From positions 1 to 64,000 of the forward strand of contig NZ_JQSG02000003.1 in the NCBI RefSeq assembly GCF_000754095.2: DNA of 64,000 nucleotides. The letters are read 5' to 3'. Below the pieces are notes generated by a model, which saw only the letters and a program-made list of their open reading frames with translations, searched no databases and was not told the DNA's origin. Source of the DNA: Acidihalobacter prosperus. GTDB lineage: Bacteria > Pseudomonadota > Gammaproteobacteria > DSM-5130 > Acidihalobacteraceae. Below are positions 8,979-22,098 of the stretch, one piece after another. A program made the translations under genes and the position numbers. Numbering within the stretch: the first letter of the stretch is position 1; the number at the start of each line of letters is the position of its first letter.

Positions 8979-9614
8979 CTAGCCGCGAGGGAATACCCCC
9001 TCACGCAGAAAATGGGCCACCGCCTCCGCGACATCCGCCCTGAACAACAGACCAAAATGCCCGCAAGGCACTTCGAGATGACTCGACACGTAGGGCGCCC
9101 GCGTCTCGCTCAGCGCTACCGTGCCGTCGTGCGGGCGCGGCAGCGGCCCGCCGAACAGCCGGCCCACGCCCAGCGTATTGCCGGTACCTGCCACCACACC
9201 CAGCTCGCGGCCAGCCTGCCAGGGCGGGACATCGCCCTGCAGTCCGCCGGACAGACTGGCGCCCAGCAGCGCGCGCCCCAGCAACGGCCACTGCGCCACG
9301 CGGCGCGCGGCACGACTGCCCGCCAGAGGCGACCCCAGCATCACGACGCGGCCCGGCCGCTGCAGCGGCGCCAGATCGAAGAGATGCAACACCACCAGTC
9401 CGCCGAGGGAATGCGCAACGAAATGCACCACTTCCGCGTCGATCCGGTCGACGAATGCGCGCAACACCTGCGCGTTCGCGCGCGGCGAGCGGCGCACGCT
9501 CGGATAACGAAACGGATACGGCTCGTAACCGCGCAGCTGCAGGCGGGTACGCAGCAGGCGCATTTCCAGCCCGGTCATCCACAACCCGTGCAGCGAGACT
9601 ACGGCCTCACGCAT
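8979..9614 (-). CDS. Lipase-like alpha/beta hydrolase
   Basis: This 211-residue alpha/beta hydrolase has the nucleophile elbow HSLGG (in VHFVAHSLGGLVVL) and an early strand VVSLHG that would carry the oxyanion hole. A likely catalytic His lies in the C-terminal region (VPCGHFGLL). It resembles triacylglycerol lipase/acyltransferase PGAP1-like proteins. Its substrate cannot be told from sequence. No signal peptide is visible, so it is probably cytoplasmic. I chose the ATG at 9614, with GGAG about 10 nt upstream; a GTG at 9629 would add five residues. It overlaps nudB by 8 nt and precedes yebC by 81 bp. Confidence 0.85.
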   Translation of the reverse strand: MREAVVSLHGLWMTGLEMRLLRTRLQLRGYEPYPFRYPSVRRSPRANAQVLRAFVDRIDAEVVHFVAHSLGGLVVLHLFDLAPLQRPGRVVMLGSPLAGSRAARRVAQWPLLGRALLGASLSGGLQGDVPPWQAGRELGVVAGTGNTLGVGRLFGGPLPRPHDGTVALSETRAPYVSSHLEVPCGHFGLLFRADVAEAVAHFLREGVFPRG

Positions 9615-10041
9615 GCCTATGCGCTCCACGTCGGATCGACGCGCGATCGGTCCACGAACAGGTTCGCCGCAAAGCCTCTCCGCGCGCCAGCCAGCGGTAA
9701 CGCAGGTGTTCGTGCGGATTCAGCGCGACCGGCCTCGGCCGCGGCAAGCCGACATAAAAGACGTGTTCGAGATTGCCGCGGATGCCCGGGGCGTATCGAT
9801 GGCGCCAGGGCATGACGATGGGAAAGCGGCGGGCGATACGGGCATCGATCAAGGGCACGTCGCACAATCCCGTCTCCTCGCACAGTTCGCGCCGGGCGGC
9901 GGCGGCAGGCGTCTCGCCAGCTTCGAGGCTGCCGGTCACCGACTGCCAGAAACCTCGCGGCCGGCGACGCTCCAGCAACAGCATGCGTCCGTCGCGTACA
10001 GCGACGATCACCAACACCGACTCGGGACGCTTCCAGGCCAT
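9607..10041 (-). CDS. nudB: NudB, dihydroneopterin triphosphate diphosphatase
   Basis: This is a 144-residue Nudix hydrolase. The Nudix box is seen as GSLEAGETPAAAARRELCEE followed by TG. The start MAWKRPESVLVIV and the position next to aspS match NudB, which removes pyrophosphate from dihydroneopterin triphosphate in folate synthesis. The ATG at 10041 was chosen because an upstream frame only reads aspS sequence in another frame. It lies 23 nt after aspS and overlaps the hydrolase gene by 8 nt. Confidence 0.9.
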   Translation of the reverse strand: MAWKRPESVLVIVAVRDGRMLLLERRRPRGFWQSVTGSLEAGETPAAAARRELCEETGLCDVPLIDARIARRFPIVMPWRHRYAPGIRGNLEHVFYVGLPRPRPVALNPHEHLRYRWLARGEALRRTCSWTDRASIRRGAHRHA

Positions 10042-10064
10042 CCCGACCTCAGCCTCTTGCGTCG

Positions 10065-11837
<1,773 letters not shown>

Positions 11838-11863
11838 GCTCACGTTCGGATATCCCAATCGGT

Positions 11864-11893
11864 AAAACCAAAAGCGCCGCCAGGCGGCGGCGC
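11864..11893 (-). terminator. GC-rich hairpin with T-runs between DUF502 gene and aspS
   Basis: On the minus strand an 8-bp GC-only stem (arms at 11886-11893 and 11874-11881) with a 4-nt loop is followed by TTTTGGTTTT. It sits in the 112-bp gap after the DUF502 gene and just before aspS. The interrupted T-run suggests a leaky terminator or attenuator that lets some transcription into aspS. It could also simply insulate the two genes. Confidence 0.5.
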
Positions 11894-11949
11894 GGAATCG
11901 GCAATGTTAAGGCGAGACCGCAGGAGGCGCAACCGCGACGCCAGGCGGC

Positions 11950-12582
11950 TCAAACCTCGGGGGCGGCCGTGGCGCGCGGAAGATCGCGTGGCGAGACCAC
12001 GCCGAGCGACACCACCAGCTTGAGCGCCTCCTCCACCGTCATCGATAACTCGATAACCTCATCGCGCGGCACCATCATGATGAATCCAGAGGTGGGATTG
12101 GGCGTGGTCGGCACGAACACAGTGATCACCTCCGCCGCTGTGCGCTCCTGGATCTCGCGGCTCGCGCTGCCGGTCTGAAAGGCCAGCGTCCAGATGCCGC
12201 GCCGCGGATATTCGATCAGCAGCACCTTGCGAAAGGCCTCTCCGTTGGCCGCGAACACGGTTTCGGCCACCTGCTTGACCGCCGAGTAGATGCTTCGCAC
12301 CAGAGGTATTCGCGCCAGCAGGGCCTCCCAGACGGCCACCACCTTGCGACCGAAGAGGTTCGCGGCAAGCAGCCCGGTCAAAAGCACGATAGCTACCGTA
12401 AGCACGAGGCCGAGGCCCGGGATGGGATAACCGAGGAGAGCCTCCGGACGCCATTGCGGCGGCAGCAGCAATAGCGTCCGGTCCATGAAGCCCATCAGGA
12501 CATCGATGACCGTGACCGTGATCACCAGCGGCACCCAGATCAGCAAGCCCGCAATCAGGTAACGGCGCAGCCAAGCGGCCAT
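11950..12582 (-). CDS. DUF502 family inner-membrane protein
   Basis: This is a 210-residue DUF502 protein. Two membrane segments are visible (about 8-30 and 54-78), followed by the family's conserved cytoplasmic block (LARIPLVRSIYSAVKQVAE, then the VFVPTTPNPTSGFIMMVP region). Its biochemical role is not established. It sits between fmdB and aspS, a neighbourhood kept in many gamma- and betaproteobacteria. It is probably transcribed with fmdB (32-bp gap). Confidence 0.9.
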   Translation of the reverse strand: MAAWLRRYLIAGLLIWVPLVITVTVIDVLMGFMDRTLLLLPPQWRPEALLGYPIPGLGLVLTVAIVLLTGLLAANLFGRKVVAVWEALLARIPLVRSIYSAVKQVAETVFAANGEAFRKVLLIEYPRRGIWTLAFQTGSASREIQERTAAEVITVFVPTTPNPTSGFIMMVPRDEVIELSMTVEEALKLVVSLGVVSPRDLPRATAAPEV

Positions 12583-12614
12583 GGCAGGACGTCCTCAGGT
12601 TGAGCGGCTCCCGC

Positions 12615-12878
12615 TCAGGCGGGTGCGGCAGATTTGCTTTCGGGCGGCTTGGAGGCCGGTTTTGAGGCCGTATCGCCCGCGAGATTGCGCTTGTTGTCCT
12701 TCTTGAAATCGGTTTCGTACCAACCGCCGCCGGCCAGGCGGAAGCCAGCCGCGGAAATCTGCTTCTTCAACGATAGCTTGCCGCAACCGGGGCATTCCAC
12801 CAGGGGCGCGTCGCTCATGCGCTGAATCGCTTCCAGCTCATGTCCGCAAGCCTCGCATCGGTATTCGTAGATCGGCAT
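12615..12878 (-). CDS. FmdB-family zinc-ribbon protein
   Basis: This 87-residue protein starts MPIYEYRCEACGHELE, the standard FmdB (CxxC_CXXC_SSSS) signature. A second CPGCG motif completes a zinc ribbon (Cys pairs near residues 8-11 and 32-35). The C-terminal third is a disordered Ala/Lys/Ser/Pro tail. I chose the ATG at 12878 (GGGAG upstream) over a TTG two codons earlier. It is probably the first gene of the minus-strand run. The 114-bp gap to the divergent dsrE-like gene should carry both promoters. Confidence 0.88.
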   Translation of the reverse strand: MPIYEYRCEACGHELEAIQRMSDAPLVECPGCGKLSLKKQISAAGFRLAGGGWYETDFKKDNKRNLAGDTASKPASKPPESKSAAPA

Positions 12879-12992
12879 TTTCAAATACTCCCAAACTCAG
12901 CCAATATGTGCGCGATTATATGGGGACGATTTCGATAAAAACCAGTCTGTCGTCACCCGCCCGCAACCGAGACGAGACCAGGAGAAACCGAC

Positions 12993-13370
12993 ATGGCCGA
13001 CAAGATCGTCATCATGCTGCTCAACCTCAACCCGGACTACCCCGGCACGCTGGGCACGCCGTTCTTCCAGGCCGCCGTCGCGGCCGCCATGGATCTCGAG
13101 GTGGAGATATACTTCGCAGCCCGTACCACTCGCCTGTTGATGAAGGGAGAGGCGTCACGCCTGTATCCCGGCAGCGGCCAGGAAAAATCGGTCTACGACT
13201 TCATGTGCGACGCCCATGAAGCCGGTGCCAAATTCTATGCATGCGCGGGTGCGATGGACGAACATGGCCTGACGCCCGACAATGCGATCCCCGAACTCGA
13301 CGGCGCGCGCGGCGGCGGTGCCTTCATCGGCGAAGTGGCCGAGGAAGGCGTCGCGGTTCTGACCTATTGA
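12993..13370 (+). CDS. DsrE-family protein
   Basis: This 125-residue DsrE/DsrF/TusD-fold protein starts MADKIVIMLLNLNPDYPGTL and carries cysteines in the C-terminal half (FMCDAHEAG and YACAGAMDEHG). The second is placed like the sulfur-carrying Cys of DsrE-like proteins, but I cannot assign a sulfurtransferase partner. Family members act in cytoplasmic sulfur relay or as peroxiredoxin-like proteins. AGGAG lies 9 nt upstream of the ATG. It is the first plus-strand gene after a long minus-strand run, and the SDR gene follows 5 nt after its stop. Confidence 0.85.
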   Translation: MADKIVIMLLNLNPDYPGTLGTPFFQAAVAAAMDLEVEIYFAARTTRLLMKGEASRLYPGSGQEKSVYDFMCDAHEAGAKFYACAGAMDEHGLTPDNAIPELDGARGGGAFIGEVAEEGVAVLTY

Positions 13371-13375
13371 ACGCC

Positions 13376-14230
13376 ATGAGCACGTCCCGCAGCATCCTGA
13401 TCACCGGCTGCTCCAGCGGCATCGGCCTGTGCGCGGCGCTGGCGCTGCAGCGCCGCGGCTGGCGGGTATTCGCCAGCGCCCGACACGAAGCGGATGTGGC
13501 CAGGTTGCGCGAGCGGGGGTTGCACGACGCCCTGCAACTCGATCTGGCCAACAGCGCGAGCATCGCCGAGGCAACCGTGGCGGTACTTGATGCCACCGGC
13601 GGCCGCCTGGACGCCCTGTTCAACAATGGCGCCTACGGCCAGCCCGGAGCCGTCGAGGATCTCACCCGCGCGGTCATGCGCGAGCAACTCGAGGTGAATC
13701 TGCTCGGTTGGCTGGAACTGACCAATCGGCTGCTGCCCGTCATGCGTCGCCAGGGTCACGGGCGCATCGTCAACAACAGCTCCATTCTCGGCCTGATCGC
13801 GCTGCCTTTCCGAGGCGCATACGTCACCAGCAAATTCGCCCTGGAAGGACTGAGCGACACCTTGCGCCTGGAGCTGCGCGGCAGCGGCATCCATGTCTGC
13901 CTGATCGAACCCGGCCCGATCACCAGCCGCTTTCGCGCCAACGCCTACGCCGCCTTCAAACGCCATATCGACCGCGAGAACAGTCCCTTTGCCGTCGCCT
14001 ACGCCGGTGCCGAGCGACGTCTGGCCAAGCCCGAATCGGCCAGGGCCGCCTTCGAACTGGGCCCCGAAGCCGTGGTCAACGCGCTGTTGCATGCCCTGGA
14101 AAGCCCGCGACCGCGCGCACGCTACTATGTCACCTTCCCCACTCGCCTGTTCGGCACGTTGCGCCGCCTGCTGCCGACGCGCGCGCTGGACGGTTTGCTG
14201 GCGCGTATCTCGCGCAACGAGAACGCATGA
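13376..14230 (+). CDS. Short-chain dehydrogenase/reductase
   Basis: This is a 284-residue classical SDR. The nucleotide-binding motif TGCSSGIG (about residues 9-16), the NNGAYG motif and the catalytic YVTSK (Tyr and Lys) with an upstream Ser in NNSSILG are all present. Small residues and an arginine (SARHEAD) after the second strand suggest NADP(H) preference, which is inference. The substrate is unknown. The ATG at 13376 is 5 nt after the dsrE-like stop, so the two are co-transcribed. A longer frame upstream is only the dsrE-like gene in another frame. Confidence 0.9.
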   Translation: MSTSRSILITGCSSGIGLCAALALQRRGWRVFASARHEADVARLRERGLHDALQLDLANSASIAEATVAVLDATGGRLDALFNNGAYGQPGAVEDLTRAVMREQLEVNLLGWLELTNRLLPVMRRQGHGRIVNNSSILGLIALPFRGAYVTSKFALEGLSDTLRLELRGSGIHVCLIEPGPITSRFRANAYAAFKRHIDRENSPFAVAYAGAERRLAKPESARAAFELGPEAVVNALLHALESPRPRARYYVTFPTRLFGTLRRLLPTRALDGLLARISRNENA

Positions 14231-14233
14231 GAC

Positions 14234-14452
14234 CTACTGGCGGCGGTAAGGCGTGAAATCGAATCGGCCGGCCGTCATGTCGTCCCAAATATCCGACTGC
14301 AGGATCGCCATCAACTTGTATAGACGGCGCAATTCCTCGTCCTCCATGAAGGCCTGATTGGGAGCCGACTTGAGCGCATCCGCCAACAAGGCCACCTGAT
14401 CCCGCGATAGACCCAGTATTTCGAGCCCCTCGTCACCCATTTCGACTTTCAT
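14234..14452 (-). CDS. Hypothetical acidic small protein (72 aa)
   Basis: No family is recognised. The 72-residue product is acidic and helical in appearance, starts MKVEMGDEGLEILGLSRDQV and has no cysteine, membrane segment or signal peptide. An AGGG lies 8 nt before the ATG. It converges on the SDR gene (stop codons only a few bases apart) and diverges from the peptidoglycan-binding gene across a 179-bp AT-rich gap. Amino-acid use looks protein-like, but only context and the ribosome binding site support it. Confidence 0.6.
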   Translation of the reverse strand: MKVEMGDEGLEILGLSRDQVALLADALKSAPNQAFMEDEELRRLYKLMAILQSDIWDDMTAGRFDFTPYRRQ

Positions 14453-14631
14453 AAAGCATCCCTATCATTGGTGTGCGATCAGCAATCACCGCTTGTCGTT
14501 GGCAGACGACAACCGACGTACGTTTCAACATAAAAAATAATAATTTAATCCATTTACCGAACTCTCCGCCGGCCCTAATATCCGTGTCGCCCCTCAGTCG
14601 CGAGGGGACCGTATCCTCAGGAGACAATTCG

Positions 14632-14973
14632 ATGAAAAGCTATGTTGTTGCGATGTCCGTGCTGGGCGCACTGACCCTCAGTCTCCCCGCCATGGCCGAA
14701 AACGCCATGCCGGCCGCGCCGGCCCATGAGGCCGCCAAGCCGATGACGCCCGCCAAGCCCGCGCACAAGCCGGCCATGAAGCACGTCATGCATGCCAGCC
14801 TGTCGGTGAAGAAGGCCCAGGAAGCCCTCAACAAGCACGGCGCCATGCTCAAGGTAGACGGCATGATGGGCCCCAAGACCCGCTCCGCGATCATGAGCTT
14901 CCAGAAGGCCAACGGCCTGAAGGCGACCGGCCATCTGACCAAGATGACCCTGGCCAAGCTCGAAGCCAAGTAA
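14632..14973 (+). CDS. Secreted peptidoglycan-binding-domain protein
   Basis: This is a 113-residue exported protein. A signal peptide (about 1-22, ending in AMA before EN) precedes a short Ala/Pro/Lys/His-rich linker (about 25-55). A C-terminal PG_binding_1 module follows, with the helical pattern VKKAQEALNKHG and VDGMMGPKTRSAIMSFQKAN. The module binds peptidoglycan. With no attached enzyme, the protein probably serves as a small wall-associated factor. AGGAG lies 8 nt upstream of the ATG, and a strong terminator follows the gene. The divergent gap at 14453-14631 is AT-rich and likely carries its promoter. Confidence 0.88.
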   Translation: MKSYVVAMSVLGALTLSLPAMAENAMPAAPAHEAAKPMTPAKPAHKPAMKHVMHASLSVKKAQEALNKHGAMLKVDGMMGPKTRSAIMSFQKANGLKATGHLTKMTLAKLEAK

Positions 14974-14998
14974 AAGCGCTGCCGGCACAGCGACCAGG

Positions 14999-15030
14999 GC
15001 CCCGCGGAACGATGTTCCGCGGGGCTTTTT

Positions 15031-15031
<1 letters not shown>
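14999..15031 (+). terminator. Intrinsic terminator of the peptidoglycan-binding gene
   Basis: A perfect 12-bp stem (14999-15010 with 15014-15025) has a 3-nt loop and is followed by six T residues. It lies 25 bp after the stop codon and abuts the end of clpB on the other strand. Confidence 0.93.
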
Positions 15032-17622
<2,591 letters not shown>

Positions 17623-17758
17623 GTCGAAATCCCCTCTGGATAATCGGTGAATGCCCTAAGGGATGCGGCCACCGGCGGCCTTTTTCAATGTCTGGGGTTC
17701 AGGATGTCACGCCTGCGCGCCATCGTGCTATGTTTTGCGCACACACCGGGAGGGCGCG

Positions 17759-18550
17759 ATGCACGAGATCAGAAAACTCGGCGCGGCACAGGGATGGGAA
17801 TGGGTCGCCGGCGGCTGGGATATTTTCCGCCGTCAGGCCGGGATGCTGGTGCTGCTGTTCGTGATCTTCTCGGTGATACTCCTCGGACTCGGCAGCGTGC
17901 CGGTCGCGGGGCAACTGATCGCCCTGCTGGCAACGCCGGCGCTCATGGGCGGACTGCTGGTCGCGATCGAAACGACCGCGCACGGCCAAGCCCCCGGCTT
18001 CGGCCAGCTGTTTGCGGCCTTTTCCGACCCACGGCTGCGCGGTGGCATGCTCACCCTGGGCCTCTGGACACTGGTCGTCAACGTCATCGCCCTGCTGGCC
18101 GCAATACTGCTGGGGGGCAGTTTCATCATGAGCCTGCTGGGGTTCGGCGCCATGGGCGGCGGCCATATGGGCGGGATGGCCCTGGTCGGCGCAGGCGCCG
18201 GCATCGGCCTGTTCGCGCTGCTGGGCGTGCTGCTGCTGGCACTGATCTATGCCGCGGCCCTGTTCTTCGCCGTACCGCTGGTCATGCTCGCTGACATGGC
18301 GCCGCTGGCTGCGCTGAAACTGAGCCTGCGCGCGAATATGCACAATATCGGTGCCTGGCTGATTTTCGGGCTGGTCTACCTCGCCCTCACCCTCGTCGCC
18401 ATGATTCCGCTCGGCCTCGGACTGCTTATAATCGGGCCGATGAGCATCGCCTCGACCTACTGCGCCTATCTCGACACCTTTACCAGTCTGGCCCGCAGCA
18501 CCACGCAGCCGGCAGACAGGCTGCCGCCGGGCAGCGGCGATACGGCCTGA
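17759..18550 (+). CDS. BPSS1780-type multi-pass membrane protein
   Basis: This 263-residue inner-membrane protein has a short N-terminal motif GWEWVAGGWDIFRRQ, typical of BPSS1780-family proteins, followed by about six hydrophobic segments rich in Gly, Ala, Leu and Met. Function is unknown for the family. The ATG at 17759 has GGGAGG upstream; a longer reading frame to the left is non-homologous. It stands alone between clpB (divergent) and pgeF (convergent). Confidence 0.8.
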   Translation: MHEIRKLGAAQGWEWVAGGWDIFRRQAGMLVLLFVIFSVILLGLGSVPVAGQLIALLATPALMGGLLVAIETTAHGQAPGFGQLFAAFSDPRLRGGMLTLGLWTLVVNVIALLAAILLGGSFIMSLLGFGAMGGGHMGGMALVGAGAGIGLFALLGVLLLALIYAAALFFAVPLVMLADMAPLAALKLSLRANMHNIGAWLIFGLVYLALTLVAMIPLGLGLLIIGPMSIASTYCAYLDTFTSLARSTTQPADRLPPGSGDTA

Positions 18551-18563
18551 CGCCCGCGCGAAC

Positions 18564-19331
18564 TCAACGCGCCAGCCAGATCAGGCTGGCCATGCGGCCC
18601 GTGGCACCATCGCGGCGGTAAGAATAGAAGCGCTCAGAATCGCCGTAGGTGCAGTCGCCGCCCCCCCATACGGCCGTGACGCCGGCGCGCGCCAGCGCGA
18701 GACGCGCCAAGGCATAAAGATCGGCCAGCCAGCGCCCCGCCGGCGAAGGCTTGAAGGCCGCCTGCGCACGCTCGTCTTCGAGCATGAAACGCGCCCGCAC
18801 CTCGTCGCCCACTTCGAAGGCCTGCGGGCCGATAGCGGGCCCGAGCCAGGCGAGCAGATCGTCCGGCGAGGTGTCCAGGGCGGCCACCGTCGAGGCCAGC
18901 ACGCCGTCCGCCAGGCCGCGCCAGCCGGCATGCGCCGCACCGACGCGCGTGCCGGCGCGGTCGCACAGCAAAACGGGCAGACAATCGGCGGTCAACACGG
19001 CGCACACGACCTGCGGACAGTCGGTCACGGCGGCATCCGCCTCGATACCGGCGGTGCTGTCGGCGCCCAATACGGCGACACTTCGCCCGTGCACCTGATC
19101 GAGCCACACCGGTTCTGCAGGCAACGACGCCGCGGCACGCAGCCGCGCACGGTTTTCCGCCACAGCGGCAGGATCGTCACCCACATGGGCGGCCAGATTC
19201 AGGCCGGCATACGCACCCAGGCTGACGCCGCCGGCGCGGGTCGTGACCCAGGCCCGTACCGGCGCGGGAGCGGGCCAGTCCGGACACGGCCAGTCGTGCG
19301 TCGGCGCCTCAGTCACCACGCCCCCGGACAT
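18564..19331 (-). CDS. pgeF: PgeF/YfiH, laccase-domain protein
   Basis: This 255-residue protein is of the YfiH/PgeF multi-copper-oxidase-like (laccase) fold. The metal-site residues appear in LDQVHG, TADCLPVLLCD and AAHAGWRG (His, Cys, His). Family members are described as purine nucleoside phosphorylase/adenosine deaminase or oxidoreductase, and PgeF acts as an editing enzyme in peptidoglycan precursor synthesis. The start overlaps rluD by 23 nt, the classic rluD-yfiH arrangement that lies upstream of clpB in enterobacteria. Confidence 0.92.
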   Translation of the reverse strand: MSGGVVTEAPTHDWPCPDWPAPAPVRAWVTTRAGGVSLGAYAGLNLAAHVGDDPAAVAENRARLRAAASLPAEPVWLDQVHGRSVAVLGADSTAGIEADAAVTDCPQVVCAVLTADCLPVLLCDRAGTRVGAAHAGWRGLADGVLASTVAALDTSPDDLLAWLGPAIGPQAFEVGDEVRARFMLEDERAQAAFKPSPAGRWLADLYALARLALARAGVTAVWGGGDCTYGDSERFYSYRRDGATGRMASLIWLAR

Positions 19332-20271
19332 GCTCGCGCAAAGCGGCCAGCAGCGTCGTCATGTCGTCGGGCGGCTCCGCATCCCAGACCAGGTGCTCGC
19401 CGCTGACGGGGTGCGCCAGTGCGAGCCGAGTGGCGTGCAAAGCCTGGCGGCGGAAACCGCGCATCGTATTCGTCAACGCCTCGTCCGAGCCCGGGGGCAG
19501 GCGCAAACGCCCGCCATACACGGGATCGCCGACGATGGGATGGCGGATGTGCGACATATGAACGCGAATCTGGTGGGTCCGCCCGGTTTCAAGCGCGACC
19601 CGCACCAGGGTATGGCCGACAAAGCGTTCGATCACACGGTAGTGGCTGATCGCCGGTTTGCCGCCCGGCACCACGCCCATGCGCTTGCGGTCCCGCGGGT
19701 GACGCGCGATCGGTTCCTCAACCGTGCCGCCGGCAATGAGCTCGCCCTGCACCAGCGCCAGATACTCCCGGCTGACCTCGCGCGCCGCCAGCGCCGCCAC
19801 CAGTGCCTGATGCGCCCCGGGTGTCTTGGCGACCACCATGAGGCCGCTGGTATCCTTGTCGAGCCGATGCACGATGCCGGCGCGAGGCAGGGTCGCGAGA
19901 TCGGGGGCATGGTGCAGCAACGCGTTGAGCAGGGTGCCTTCAGGGTTGCCGGCGGCGGGATGAACGACCAGGCCGGCCGGCTTGTTCAGCACCAACAGAC
20001 TGTCATCCTCGTGCCGGATATCCAGCGCGATGGCCTGCGCACGATCCTCGTGGATGACCGCCACCAACGGCCGCACGCTCACCGCCTCGCCTCCCGTCAC
20101 GCTGTCGCGCGGACGCGGCACGCGCCCGTCCAGGGTGACCCGCCCCGCCTCGATCCAGTCCTTGATGCGCGTACGCGAATAATCCGGCATCAGCTGGGCA
20201 AGCGCCTGATCCACCCGGCGACCGGCGAATTCGGGCGGTATATCAAACTGCAGACTGGCATTGGGGGGCAT
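19309..20271 (-). CDS. rluD: RluD, 23S rRNA pseudouridine synthase
   Basis: This is a 320-residue pseudouridine synthase. An N-terminal S4 RNA-binding domain (about 15-75, RRVDQALAQLMPDYSRTRIKD) precedes the RluA-type catalytic domain with the motif HRLDKDTSGLMVVAKT containing the catalytic Asp. RluD modifies helix 69 of 23S rRNA. Divergence from bamD and overlap with pgeF support RluD over RluA or RluC. The 62-bp divergent gap to bamD must hold both promoters. Confidence 0.93.
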   Translation of the reverse strand: MPPNASLQFDIPPEFAGRRVDQALAQLMPDYSRTRIKDWIEAGRVTLDGRVPRPRDSVTGGEAVSVRPLVAVIHEDRAQAIALDIRHEDDSLLVLNKPAGLVVHPAAGNPEGTLLNALLHHAPDLATLPRAGIVHRLDKDTSGLMVVAKTPGAHQALVAALAAREVSREYLALVQGELIAGGTVEEPIARHPRDRKRMGVVPGGKPAISHYRVIERFVGHTLVRVALETGRTHQIRVHMSHIRHPIVGDPVYGGRLRLPPGSDEALTNTMRGFRRQALHATRLALAHPVSGEHLVWDAEPPDDMTTLLAALREHVRGRGD

Positions 20272-20333
20272 ACGCGGCTAATCGGGTCAGTTATACTCGC
20301 CGGCTATTATTCAGGCTTTTACCCGGGACTGCC

Positions 20334-21083
20334 ATGCATATCTGGCGACACGCCGCACTGCTCGTTCTCATCAGCGCCGCCCTCGCAGGGTGTGCGTCCA
20401 CCCGTACCGACACCAAGCACTGGACCGCCGAGCAGTATTACAAGGCCGGCGAGCAAGCACTGAAGGACAGCAACTACACCCGCGCCCTGAACATGTTCGA
20501 GGCTCTGCGCGGACACTACCCCTTCGGGCAGCTGGCGCGGCAGGCCCAGCTCGAGACTATCTACGTCTACTACAAGCAGAACGAACCCAAGTCGACGGTC
20601 GAAGCGGCGCAACGCTTCATCAAGGAAAACCCGTTGTCGCCTGAAGTCGCCTATGCGTACTACATGCAGGGGCTGGCCAACTTCAATGCCCACACCGGCA
20701 TCATGGACCGCCTGTTTCCGGTCGATCCTTCGCGCGTCGATGTCGCCCCGCTCAAGGAATCCTTCGCTGCCTTCAAGACGCTGGTCGAGAAGTACCCGCA
20801 CAGCCGCTACGCGCCCGACGCGCGGCGACGCATGATTTTCCTGCGCAACGAGCTGGCGCAGCACCAGCTATACGTGGCGAGCTATTATATGAAGCGGGGC
20901 GCCTACGTGGCGGTGATCAACCGCTGCAAACTGGTTCTGCAGGACTACCCAGGCGCGCAAGCCACGCCACGCGCCCTGAGAATGATGATCGCGGCCTACG
21001 ACAAACTCGGCATGCATGAGCTGGCCGAGCAGACGCGCAAGGTTCTGGTCCTCAATACGCCCGGCGACCACGCCCGGCACTGA
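20334..21083 (+). CDS. bamD: BamD, outer-membrane assembly lipoprotein
   Basis: This 249-residue lipoprotein of the BAM complex inserts beta-barrels into the outer membrane with BamA. The signal peptide ends in the lipobox LAGC (Cys about 20). It is followed by TPR-like helical repeats that carry the family pattern (YYKAGEQALKDSNYTRAL, AYYMQGLANFN, and ARRRMIFLRNELAQHQLYVA). Length is typical. The gene is divergent from rluD and followed by a nitroreductase gene after 18 bp. Confidence 0.95.
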   Translation: MHIWRHAALLVLISAALAGCASTRTDTKHWTAEQYYKAGEQALKDSNYTRALNMFEALRGHYPFGQLARQAQLETIYVYYKQNEPKSTVEAAQRFIKENPLSPEVAYAYYMQGLANFNAHTGIMDRLFPVDPSRVDVAPLKESFAAFKTLVEKYPHSRYAPDARRRMIFLRNELAQHQLYVASYYMKRGAYVAVINRCKLVLQDYPGAQATPRALRMMIAAYDKLGMHELAEQTRKVLVLNTPGDHARH

Positions 21084-21101
21084 CAAGCACCGGGAGGCGG
21101 C

Positions 21102-21620
21102 ATGAGCGACTTCTTCACGACCCTTCGCCGCCGCCATTCGGTCCGCCACTACCAGCCCGACATGCCCGTCGAGGCCGGCAAGCTGCACGCCATTCTCGAA
21201 AGCGCCCTCTCGGCCCCTTCGGCCGGGGACCTGCAGGCCTATCAGATCGGTGTGATCGAGGATGTCGACCGCCGCGCGGCGCTGGCGCGCATCGCCGGCC
21301 AGGATTTCATTGCCGAGGCGCCGGTTTGCCTGGTTTTCTGTACCGACGCCGAGCGCTCCGCACTGGCCTTCGGGGAACGTGGCCGCGCACTCTATGCGCT
21401 TCAGGATGCGACCATTGCCGCCGCCTACGCCCAGCTGGCGGCGGTTGCCGCCGAGCTGGGTTCCGCCTGGGTCGGCTACTTCGATGGCGCGGAGATTGCG
21501 CGTCTGCTGGAGCTGCCGCCGACGCTGAACCCGGTCGCCCTGCTCACGCTCGGCTATCCGGCCGAACTCCCCGAACCGACCACACGGCGGCACCTCGACG
21601 AGGTGGTGTTCCGCCCCTAA
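21102..21620 (+). CDS. Nitroreductase-family flavoprotein
   Basis: This 172-residue protein of the nitroreductase/FMN reductase fold starts MSDFFTTLRRRHSVRHYQPD, where the Arg residues of the RRHSVR motif contact FMN phosphate. SALSAPSAGDLQAYQI gives the second flavin-contact stretch, and AELGSAWVGYFDG is a further conserved block. The substrate is unknown. It follows bamD closely (18 bp, with GGGAGG before the ATG), suggesting co-transcription, and converges on glnB across 84 bp. Confidence 0.88.
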   Translation: MSDFFTTLRRRHSVRHYQPDMPVEAGKLHAILESALSAPSAGDLQAYQIGVIEDVDRRAALARIAGQDFIAEAPVCLVFCTDAERSALAFGERGRALYALQDATIAAAYAQLAAVAAELGSAWVGYFDGAEIARLLELPPTLNPVALLTLGYPAELPEPTTRRHLDEVVFRP

Positions 21621-21704
21621 CCCGGCACGACGGCGCAGGCCAGGCGGCCTCACCGGCGGCAATCACGCGCACGGCGCCTATCCTGCATCGCGGACCCGGC
21701 GGTC

Positions 21705-22055
<351 letters not shown>

Positions 22056-22098
22056 TCAGATGTCTTGTTGTGTGTTCGAAACGGGGCGGGGGCCACGA

